Source: Arenibacter aquaticus (GTDB lineage: Bacteria > Bacteroidota > Bacteroidia > Flavobacteriales > Flavobacteriaceae). From it: 64,000 nt of DNA. The translations under genes and the position numbers were made by a program. This document shows, in pieces, positions 58,201-64,000 of the stretch (the stretch's first letter is position 1; each line of letters opens with the position of its first letter). The stretch spans positions 306,282 to 370,281 of the forward strand of contig NZ_RQPJ01000005.1 of NCBI RefSeq assembly GCF_003957295.1. Direction: 5' to 3'. The notes beneath the pieces were generated by a model. It made no database searches. It saw nothing but the letters and a program-made list of their open reading frames with translations, and was not told the origin of the DNA.

Positions 58201-58468
58201 AGATGCTTCTTATACAGCCTTGAGAAACCTAACTTTAGGGTATACCCTTAATCCGGATTTAACCGATAAAATTGGCTTAAGTTCAATGAGGATTTATGTT
58301 GCAGCTACCAATTTGTTATATATAATGGCAGATGATTATACCTCATTTAACCCTGAAGGTGTAGAGATCGAAAATAGTGGTTATGCAGGTCCAACCACTT
58401 ACGGATACCAAGAAGGTGCGAGTCCGATTGTAAGAAGTTTTACTTTGGGTATAAATGTAAATTTTTAA
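55286..58468 (+). CDS. SusC/RagA-like TonB-dependent transporter
   Basis: About 1060 residues. A signal peptide (ending LFAQDG) is followed by a carboxypeptidase-regulatory-like domain (about residues 20-100), a TonB-box-like region (DEVVVVGYGTRKK), a plug domain and a 22-strand barrel ending in NVNF. It carries oligosaccharides across the outer membrane with its SusD partner, here most likely alginate oligomers made by the lyases. The frame extends upstream to 55250, but the ATG at 55286 starts the signal peptide. SusD follows 10 bp later. The long leader with an operator triplet and a putative antisense RNA suggests tight control. Confidence 0.92.
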   Translation: MNLRKKLILGALLLINVALFAQDGYILSGTVTDAANVPVPGVNVIIANTTTGTATDFDGNYQITVKNGDVLQFSSLGFVTQSITIAGQEQLNITLAEDSSQLDEVVVVGYGTRKKSHLTGAVAKVGGDEVAAVQVARVDDALAGKLSGVRIQNQSGEPGADPKIQIRAASSVSGDSGPLIVVDGYPISGNLATVNPNDIESLEVLKDAASAAIYGSLGANGVILVTTKKGKAGKVNFNYNSYASTSSKYIKDIEMLKTAGEWAKELQTGAYDLSETDPGLLAYRLDAYANAPDVISVEDWLFKNGSTTNHDFSVSGGSENLKAFASLGYLNTDGIVKGQGYERYNGRMNLDANLSSKLKAGLSMNGYYGKQDIVPWEMRDLLRAYSISPIYHTQASIDFVQELDRKRQALADTGFTGNNIGRSFDQDYRGIGLDPTSIYDLQPGDVVHDWQYGRNQNGIGGTGDAGVAAKFDNSRRWKKTYFGNLSSYLQYEILDGLNIKTVFGADLEDTQTYVYEGILSDGRQRSNQTELDISNIKKSTVLSTTTLSFAKIIAEKHDISAVAGMEFVNTYYKGIVNNGSNVPYGLPLNYDFFDPADVITNEIDETQSRNGFFGRIAYAFDDRYLLSASIRRDGDSRFGANKKYAVFPALSLGWNIHNESFFGNADAFSLFKLRFSTGSLGTASFLGTYNSLSILGTSPTAFGTGFLIPEDIANPDLTWQTNKETNYGVDLGFASNRIRFSVDYYTSDVQDMLINQSVSEVLGTPAIKLNRGDVTSSGLEFELSTKIVTNPNFSWSVNANLSTANSEITNLGDLDELPRQIYGGPSGRGPEFRNYVGGEIGEMWGYEVTGEVETIHMSDPSRGVGFGSSEWYVVDQNGDGEITYEGDYVKLGSATPDFYWGLSSSMNFKDFDLSFQFQGSQGAELYNIDPIYWKSQFGGRLKSSFDANDDGIADASGKFYQETRNAHGSGIQDASYTALRNLTLGYTLNPDLTDKIGLSSMRIYVAATNLLYIMADDYTSFNPEGVEIENSGYAGPTTYGYQEGASPIVRSFTLGINVNF

Positions 58469-58478
58469 TTCAGAAATC

Positions 58479-59813
58479 ATGAAAAATATGAAATCTATAT
58501 ATTTAGTAATAGTATCCCTGTTGTTGATAACATCATGTGATAACGATTTGGATCAAACGCCACCCTTATTACTTGAATCCAGTGGTTTGGAGGAATTTGG
58601 ACCCGTATTAAATGCAGCGTATTACTATCAGACCGGCGGTGCAACACCAATGGGTGTGATGGGCGACTTTAGGGCCGACAATATGCTGATGTTAGAAAGC
58701 CCATATACGGCTTTTGACACCTACAACGCAGATTTGGGAGGCTTGGATTTGGTTGAGCAATTTTTTAGACCCCTCTATAGCAATATGTACAAGGCCATCT
58801 TAAGTGCCAATAATGTAATTGATAATTCAACTGACGCCACTGAGATTGCTGAAGCCAAATTCTTAAGAGCATTGTCTTACTTTAAATTGGTGATGGTTTT
58901 TGGAGATGTCACAGTGAATTTATCTCCTTCCCCTAGCCCATCGGATTTGTCCATTTTAACAAGACAACCGGCTGCCGACGTGTACAATAACGTGATTATT
59001 CCGGACTTTCAAGCCGCAATAGCCGGTTTAGACAATTCTGGATTGGCCAGTGGACGCGCATCCAACATCGCTGCCCAGGCCTTTCTCGGCAAAGTATATC
59101 TACACAGAGGTAATTTTTCCGAAGCTGCCACAACGCTCGGAACTGTAGTTAACAGTGCTGCCGATGCAGGGATTAGTTTGGAAAGCGACTTTGCCAACGT
59201 TGTAGTAGACGGTAGTTCAGAAGTCATTTTTGCAACCCAATTATCAACTTCGGTTCCAAATGCATATGGATCCGCCACCACCTTCGTAGGATGGGTCAGC
59301 GGGGCCGATACAAAATCCCTTACCCCCCTAGACCCAAGCTTAATTGCCGCTTTTGATGCCAGTAGTGCTAGTGGTGGAGGTACGGATTTAAGAAAGGCAC
59401 TTACTATTGATACCGATAATATGAATGGTAGTAGGAAATATACTGGCGGACTTGAACAGGATTATATAGAATTAAGATTATCCGATGTTATTCTAATGTA
59501 CGCCGAAGCTCTGAATGAAACTGGCTCCGCTGCAGCCACTGTACTTCCGTTATTGGATCCTATAAGAACGAGAGCGGGTTTAAATAGTTTAAGTGGAACT
59601 ATAAGTTCGCAGGCCGACGTGAGACAAGCGATCTATGACGAAAGAAGATTGGAATTGGCCTTTGAAGGACACAGATGGTTTGATTTGGTAAGAACGGGTA
59701 CCGTTGATGCTGAAATGGGTGAAACGATTAATAATAATTATTATGTATTTCCAATACCGAACTCGGAAATACTTGCCAGTGATGGGGTAATAACCCAAAA
59801 TGATGGTTACTAA
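58479..59813 (+). CDS. SusD/RagB-like nutrient-binding lipoprotein
   Basis: A 444-residue lipoprotein (lipobox LLLITSCDN). Typical SusD features are seen: the N-terminal LNAAYYYQT and DNxM segment, the TPR-like EAKFLRALSYFKLVMVFGDV block near 130, the RxSDVILMYAEALNE motif near 330 and the DERRLELAFEGHRWFDLVRTG motif near 390. It caps the SusC channel and captures glycan at the surface. The PL7 and PL6 lyases and the operator suggest the ligand is alginate. It lies 10 bp after susC and is closed by a terminator. Confidence 0.92.
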   Translation: MKNMKSIYLVIVSLLLITSCDNDLDQTPPLLLESSGLEEFGPVLNAAYYYQTGGATPMGVMGDFRADNMLMLESPYTAFDTYNADLGGLDLVEQFFRPLYSNMYKAILSANNVIDNSTDATEIAEAKFLRALSYFKLVMVFGDVTVNLSPSPSPSDLSILTRQPAADVYNNVIIPDFQAAIAGLDNSGLASGRASNIAAQAFLGKVYLHRGNFSEAATTLGTVVNSAADAGISLESDFANVVVDGSSEVIFATQLSTSVPNAYGSATTFVGWVSGADTKSLTPLDPSLIAAFDASSASGGGTDLRKALTIDTDNMNGSRKYTGGLEQDYIELRLSDVILMYAEALNETGSAAATVLPLLDPIRTRAGLNSLSGTISSQADVRQAIYDERRLELAFEGHRWFDLVRTGTVDAEMGETINNNYYVFPIPNSEILASDGVITQNDGY

Positions 59814-59867
59814 AATTTAGAGAAGGTTATAAATACTAGTAAGTAGAGTTAGTTAATAATTGGAGTT

Positions 59868-59897
59868 TACCGGCCTAAGGTCTGGCCGGTAATTTTC
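59868..59897 (+). terminator. susCD terminator
   Basis: A perfect 8-bp stem (59868-59875 with 59884-59891) and 8-nt loop are followed by ATTTTCTT. It is 55 bp after the susD stop. Confidence 0.85.
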
Positions 59898-59971
59898 TTA
59901 AAACTGGATGGATAAGACTTATATTTTAAAATCCTAGATTATTAATATTTCTTTCGGCTATTGTTTTTATG

Positions 59972-60000
59972 TAGTTTTGACAAACCAATTTGGTAAACCA
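59972..60000 (+). promoter_or_regulatory. gntR promoter with two operator copies (one degenerate)
   Basis: -7 box TAGTTTTG (59972-59979). Operator elements: degenerate TGACAAACCA at 59978-59987 and perfect TGGTAAACCA at 59991-60000, 13 bp apart. No clear -33 TTG. It ends 19 bp before the regulator ATG, pointing to autoregulation. Confidence 0.75.
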
Positions 60001-60019
60001 GTTTTAGAAATACTTTATT

Positions 60020-60727
60020 ATGACAACAGAAATTCTCCCAAAAAACGAAAACGACTCTATTCAGAAAGAGATTATATCCAAGATCAGGGATTATATTAAT
60101 TTTAAAAACCTTGAGCCAGGAGACAAATTACCCTCGGAAAGAAAGCTTTCCGAAAAATTTGAGGTAAGCAGGGGCAATGTAAGGGAAGCTATACAAACCT
60201 TGGAGTCCTACGGACTATTATACTCCAAGCCCCAAAGTGGCACCTTCATTGCCGACATTGGCCCCGTAGCCATGAACGGAATGATCAATGACATTTTGCG
60301 CCTGGAGGAACCCGATTTTAAGACCCTGGTAGAGACAAGGATACTTTTGGAATTAAAGACAGTGAGGCTGGCAGCTTTAAGAAGAACCGAGGAGGATCTT
60401 AAAGAAATAGAGGAGGCCCTAGAGGCCTATGCCGAAAAGGTAATGAAAGGGGAAGATGCTGTTCAGGAAGATCTATTGTTCCACCTAGCTATAGCAAAAG
60501 CAGCTGGTAATAGTACCATTAACACCTTTATGTTAACCATCACCCCGGAGATCATAACCAATTTTGCCAAATACCATGTATGTGACAAGAATGTAGCTTT
60601 TACCGGAATACAAGAACATAGGGATGTTTATGAAGCAATAAAGAAAAAAGACCCCCAATTGGCCAAGGAAAAAATGAAAATACACTTTAAATTGTTATAT
60701 CAATACTGCTATAACATTAATGATTAA
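60020..60727 (+). CDS. FadR-subfamily GntR regulator of the alginate locus
   Basis: A 235-residue regulator. The N-terminal winged helix-turn-helix carries the GntR signature (LPSERKLSEKFEVSRGNVREAIQTLE), and residues about 95-230 form the helical FCD effector domain with metal/ligand residues in DLLFHLAIAKA (Asp and His), EHRDV and MKIHF. FadR-type regulators of hexuronate genes (UxuR, ExuR) bind TTGGT-N2-ACCAA sites, and this is the form of the elements before its own gene and three other promoters of the locus. The effector is probably a uronate intermediate such as KDG or DEH. Repressor action, released by the effector, is the expected mode. Confidence 0.85.
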   Translation: MTTEILPKNENDSIQKEIISKIRDYINFKNLEPGDKLPSERKLSEKFEVSRGNVREAIQTLESYGLLYSKPQSGTFIADIGPVAMNGMINDILRLEEPDFKTLVETRILLELKTVRLAALRRTEEDLKEIEEALEAYAEKVMKGEDAVQEDLLFHLAIAKAAGNSTINTFMLTITPEIITNFAKYHVCDKNVAFTGIQEHRDVYEAIKKKDPQLAKEKMKIHFKLLYQYCYNIND

Positions 60728-60968
60728 CTGAAATAAAACAAGTGATGGAATCGCACACTTTTGTCACTTTAAGAATAAATATCTGAAGGGAAATAATGCT
60801 TGGAACACTATCATAAAATTACAATGTATTTAAACTTCGGTTTTAGGTACTCCTAGTAATTTATAGATCCAGTTAAAGTATATTAATAAACACGGGCATA
60901 AGGCCTGCAAGGCATCTATTGCCTAGAATAAAGAAACAGCGATTAATAATTAACCAAAAATATACAGT

Positions 60969-62252
60969 ATGAAAGTCAAAGGTTTAAGATGGTGGATAAT
61001 AGGGCTGATCTTTATAGCAACTGTTATCAATTATATAGATAGGAGTGCTTTGTCTATTATGTGGGGCAATGAAAATGTAGAAGGCTCCATATCGCATTCA
61101 TTGGGTCTAACCAAGGATCACTACAGCTATATCCTAAACATTTTTATGGTCGCATATGCGCTGGGACAATTATTCTCGGGTAAATTGTTCGATAAGGTGG
61201 GTACTAGAATTGGATACGTGATAAGTATAGGTATTTGGAGTTTATCTACCGTCATGCACGCCACTGTTAGAGGTTTTTTGTCATTAGCATTTTTTAGAAC
61301 CACCTTGGGTTTATCCGAAGCCGGTAACTGGCCAGGAGCTGTAAAAAGTAATGCGGAATGGTTTCCAATAAAGGAGCGCGCCATTGCCCAGGGACTTTTT
61401 AATGCAGGCGCTTCCATTGGCTCGGTCATTGCCCCACTCTTAATTGCCCTTCTTTTTGTAGCCTATGGCTGGGAGGTAACCTTTATAATAGTTGGGGGCT
61501 TAGGGCTTTTATGGATTATCCCTTGGCTTATAATTAATAAAACAGGTCCCAAAAAGCACCCGTGGATTAAGGAAGAAGAGCAAAATTTTATTTTGGAAGG
61601 ACAAAGTAAGGCAGATCAAAATGCTACGGAAGACCAGAAAGGCCTAAGCCTAAAAGAAATACTTTCCTATAAAGAGTCCTGGTCCATTGTAGCAAGTAGA
61701 TTTTTCTTGGAGCCCATTTGGTGGTTATTTGTTGGCTGGATGCCCATATATCTTTTTGATGTATATGGTTTTAATGTAAAAGAGGTAGGTATGTTTGCTT
61801 GGGTCCCGTATGTAGGTGCGGCTATTGGGAGCATTGCAGGAGGCTATGTGTCCGGTGTTATCATTGCAAAAACAAATTCGATAAACAAGGGGAGGAAAAC
61901 CACAATTTTCATAGGAGGTCTCATTATGGTCTTAGGCCTTATCTCAACTATATTATTTGCGGACACCCCGGAAAAATTTGTTGCAATTGTATTTATAGTG
62001 TTGTTCGGTTTTCAGTTTGCAATAGGAAATATCCAAACACTTCCTAGCGACCTATTTAGTGGCAAGTCTGTTGGATCATTGGCCGGCTTAGGGGGTATGG
62101 TAGGCGTGTTTTCTGTAATTATCATGAACTTCTTGGTTCCTGTAATTGCAAAAGTTTCCTACACACCAATTTTTATAGCCATTGCCATATTTGTGCCATT
62201 GGGAGTTGGGTCTATATACTATTTCGCAAAAAATATTAAGTCAGTAGAATAA
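60969..62252 (+). CDS. MFS transporter, ExuT-like (hexuronate/DEH uptake)
   Basis: A 427-residue transporter with about 12 membrane segments, of the anion:cation symporter family that includes ExuT and related hexuronate permeases. The NYIDRSALS in the first helix and the RTTLGLSEAGNWPGAVKSNAEWFP segment near residue 115 are family marks. The central loop (about 200-240) is charged. In alginate loci this transporter takes up DEH or related uronates over the inner membrane. It begins 240 bp after the regulator; no operator element is seen in that gap. It is followed 30 bp later by an SDR gene. Confidence 0.87.
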   Translation: MKVKGLRWWIIGLIFIATVINYIDRSALSIMWGNENVEGSISHSLGLTKDHYSYILNIFMVAYALGQLFSGKLFDKVGTRIGYVISIGIWSLSTVMHATVRGFLSLAFFRTTLGLSEAGNWPGAVKSNAEWFPIKERAIAQGLFNAGASIGSVIAPLLIALLFVAYGWEVTFIIVGGLGLLWIIPWLIINKTGPKKHPWIKEEEQNFILEGQSKADQNATEDQKGLSLKEILSYKESWSIVASRFFLEPIWWLFVGWMPIYLFDVYGFNVKEVGMFAWVPYVGAAIGSIAGGYVSGVIIAKTNSINKGRKTTIFIGGLIMVLGLISTILFADTPEKFVAIVFIVLFGFQFAIGNIQTLPSDLFSGKSVGSLAGLGGMVGVFSVIIMNFLVPVIAKVSYTPIFIAIAIFVPLGVGSIYYFAKNIKSVE

Positions 62253-62282
62253 TTAAATAATAATATAATTAAAATTAGAAAT

Positions 62283-63047
62283 ATGAGTAATTCAAACGGT
62301 AAAGTAGCAATAATAACCGGAGCTACCGGAGGTATAGGTTTTGAAGTAGCAAAAAGATTGGGTAAAGACGGGTATACAGTAGTATTAAATGGTATTGATA
62401 ACGAAGCAGGAGTTAAAAGGATAAAAGAGCTTACCGCAGATGGGATCAATGCCGAATATTATGGATTTGACGTGACAAAAGAAGAAGAAGTCACTAAAAA
62501 CATCACCGCTATAGGGGAAAAGTATGGAAAAATTGATGTTCTTGTCAATAATGCCGGTGGATTGGGCGGAAGGTCCAGGTTTGAAGAAATGACAACGGAC
62601 TTTTACCGCTTTGTGATGGCATTAAACCTTGATTCTGTTTTTTTCGCATCAAGAGCCGCTATTCCTTTTCTAAAAAAAGGGGAGCTTCCTACTATTATTA
62701 ATTATACTTCAATTGCGGGTTGGAATGCCGGAGGTCCCGGAGCAGGGATCTATGGCACCTCCAAAGCAGGGGTGCATGCCATTACCAGGGCACTGGCAAA
62801 AGATCTTGCCGAATATGGGATTAGGGTAAACGCCGTATCTCCTGGTACCATTGACACACCTTTCCACGCCCAGATAAAATCGACAAAACCAGAAGTATTT
62901 GCTTCATGGAAAAACAACATTTTATTGGGCAGGTTGGGACAACCGGAGGAAGTTGCCTCTGTTATTTCGTTCCTAGCAGGTAAAGATGCGGCTTTCCTTA
63001 CTGCCGAAACCATCCAAATTGGAGGCGGACAAGGTTTGGGAATATAA
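62283..63047 (+). CDS. SDR reductase, probable DEH reductase (second copy)
   Basis: A 254-residue classical SDR: TGATGGIGF cofactor loop, NNAGG, the catalytic Ser in INYTSIAG with Tyr and Lys in YGTSK, and the C-terminal TAETIQIGGGQG. It probably reduces DEH to KDG, as the adjacent ExuT-like transporter suggests. It differs clearly from the SDR at 50304. Two SDRs could have different cofactor preference (NADH versus NADPH) or different substrates. Co-transcribed with the MFS gene. Confidence 0.8.
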   Translation: MSNSNGKVAIITGATGGIGFEVAKRLGKDGYTVVLNGIDNEAGVKRIKELTADGINAEYYGFDVTKEEEVTKNITAIGEKYGKIDVLVNNAGGLGGRSRFEEMTTDFYRFVMALNLDSVFFASRAAIPFLKKGELPTIINYTSIAGWNAGGPGAGIYGTSKAGVHAITRALAKDLAEYGIRVNAVSPGTIDTPFHAQIKSTKPEVFASWKNNILLGRLGQPEEVASVISFLAGKDAAFLTAETIQIGGGQGLGI

Positions 63048-63517
63048 TAACACAGATAACTGTATGTGACATAGCAAATAGATTCCGGGAAATCCCGCCT
63101 CCCCCGAAAGGGACCTTTCCGGATCTATTTGTACTTACAACACACATACTTCCATATTGTATTAGGGACCTACAGTGTAAATAGATCGGCTACTCATCAA
63201 ATTCAACCGAATGTTACCCTACAAAGCCCTTAAACAACCAATAAATGTATATGGCAGCATATAAAGGAAAACAGGTATTTACCCCTTATAGTACGATTAG
63301 CTAAAAGACTTGGTAAAATTGTTTAACACAATACTACATAAAAATGGCAAACTTTGGGCATTACAGTCCAAAAGCTCGGGCCAGTGGTACTGCAATATAA
63401 TGTATTGGAACTCTCTCAAATAGAGGGCTAATAACCTATTACCTTACTAGGTCCTATTAAATAAAAGATACCTTTTACAAAAATTCAGGCTCCGGTTAAA
63501 AACCAAAAACAGCATTC
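63048..63517. other. Intergenic region before the Nramp-related gene
   Basis: The 470 bp hold a long imperfect palindrome at 63075-63131 (outer arms CAAATAGAT and ATCTATTTG, with inner CCGG arms and two single-base bulges). It lies 27 bp after the SDR stop and could end its transcript. No open frame of note and no operator element are visible. Confidence 0.5.
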
Positions 63518-64000
63518 ATGGAAAGTATAAGCACTAAAAAATCATTTTTTAAAAAGATTTTAGCCTTGATACTGGCATTTGGCCCAGGAATATTTGCCAT
63601 TGGATACACCATAGGAACGGGCAGTGTAACCTCCATGATAGTGGCTGGCAGCACTTATGGCATGCAGTTGCTATGGGTTTTACTATTAAGCTGTGTGTTC
63701 TCCGGCATTTTGATGTTTACTTATGGGCAATACGCCTTGGTCACCGGGGAAACTGCATTGTATGCGTTTAAAAAACACCTAAAATGGGGGAAAACAATTG
63801 CCATTCTAATAGTATTGGGCGTTTCCTTTGGGCAATGGAATTCCTTGATGGGTATCTTAGGGATTTCTGCCAATATTATCTACGAAATCTTCCTGATCTA
63901 TTTTCCCCAGATTCAGGGCTACAAATATGAAACGGTACTTATTGTAGCCATTGTGGTCATTGGCATTATGTACGCCCTATTGTGGGTTGGAAAATATACT
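63518..64000 (+). CDS. Nramp-family-related transporter (5' part, runs off the window)
   Basis: The first 161 residues start MESISTKKSFFKKILALILA, then FGPGIFAIGYTIGTGSVTS, MIVAGSTYGMQLLWVLL and further membrane segments. The overall order of hydrophobic segments follows the Nramp (NRAMP/MntH) family. However, the first helix reads GTGS at the place of the DPGN metal-binding motif, so Asp and Asn ligands of classical Mn/Fe transporters are absent. It may carry another ion or a solute. The gene is cut by the window edge. Confidence 0.7.
   Translation, partial: MESISTKKSFFKKILALILAFGPGIFAIGYTIGTGSVTSMIVAGSTYGMQLLWVLLLSCVFSGILMFTYGQYALVTGETALYAFKKHLKWGKTIAILIVLGVSFGQWNSLMGILGISANIIYEIFLIYFPQIQGYKYETVLIVAIVVIGIMYALLWVGKYT

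Overview
The window reads as chromosome of a marine Bacteroidota, most likely a member of the Flavobacteriaceae. Supporting signs are a SusC/SusD pair, two secreted proteins with the gliding/T9SS type B C-terminal sorting domain, a fused SecDF, short eukaryote-like ProRS, DUF2911 and DUF5916 proteins, many lipoproteins with a Cys at the lipobox, and promoters of the Bacteroidota type (TTTG or TTG, about 19 bp, then TAnnTTTG). No species call is possible from the sequence alone.

Layout. 1-4.7 kb: a hydroxyproline catabolism cluster on the minus strand (4-hydroxyproline 2-epimerase, ketoglutarate semialdehyde dehydrogenase, DapA-family deaminase) with a divergent AraC regulator. 4.7-14.2 kb: a secreted purple-acid-phosphatase-like lipoprotein, rpsT, two identical tRNA-Glu genes, proS, a low-complexity Gly/Tyr/Ser/Arg lipoprotein, a FadL-type porin, and a large lipoprotein joining a sorbosone-dehydrogenase-like propeller, HEAT repeats and a cytochrome c domain. 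14.3-17.9 kb: two adjacent paralogous T9SS type B cargo proteins. 17.9-40 kb: mostly housekeeping (folE, cysS, yidD, lgt, secDF, mdh, gyrB, asnB, an ABC-F factor) mixed with small envelope proteins. 39.8-45.6 kb: an esterase, a YkgJ-type Cys-cluster protein, and a sulfatase with two sialidase-superfamily proteins.

46-64 kb is the accessory highlight: an alginate utilisation locus. It holds a PL6 alginate lyase, an SDR reductase, a lipoprotein with two tandem PL7 alginate lyase domains, KdgF, a decayed SDR gene, SusC/SusD, a FadR-type GntR regulator, an ExuT-like MFS transporter, a second SDR reductase and the start of an Nramp-related transporter. The inferred flow is: lyases cut alginate at the surface, SusCD imports oligomers, KdgF turns unsaturated monouronate into DEH, and an SDR reduces DEH to KDG. 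KDG kinase and KDPG aldolase are not in the window.

The most striking signal is regulatory. Four promoters (PL6, PL7, susC, gntR) carry 10-bp elements of the form TGGT-N2-ACCA, set in tandem at exactly 13-bp spacing (two, two, three and two copies) and overlapping the -7 box. I infer that these are the operators of the GntR regulator encoded in the cluster, including its own promoter. The long susC leader also contains a hairpin that pairs fully only when read on the minus strand and is followed there by a T tract, about 80 bp from a minus-strand -7 box, which suggests a small antisense RNA against the susC leader.
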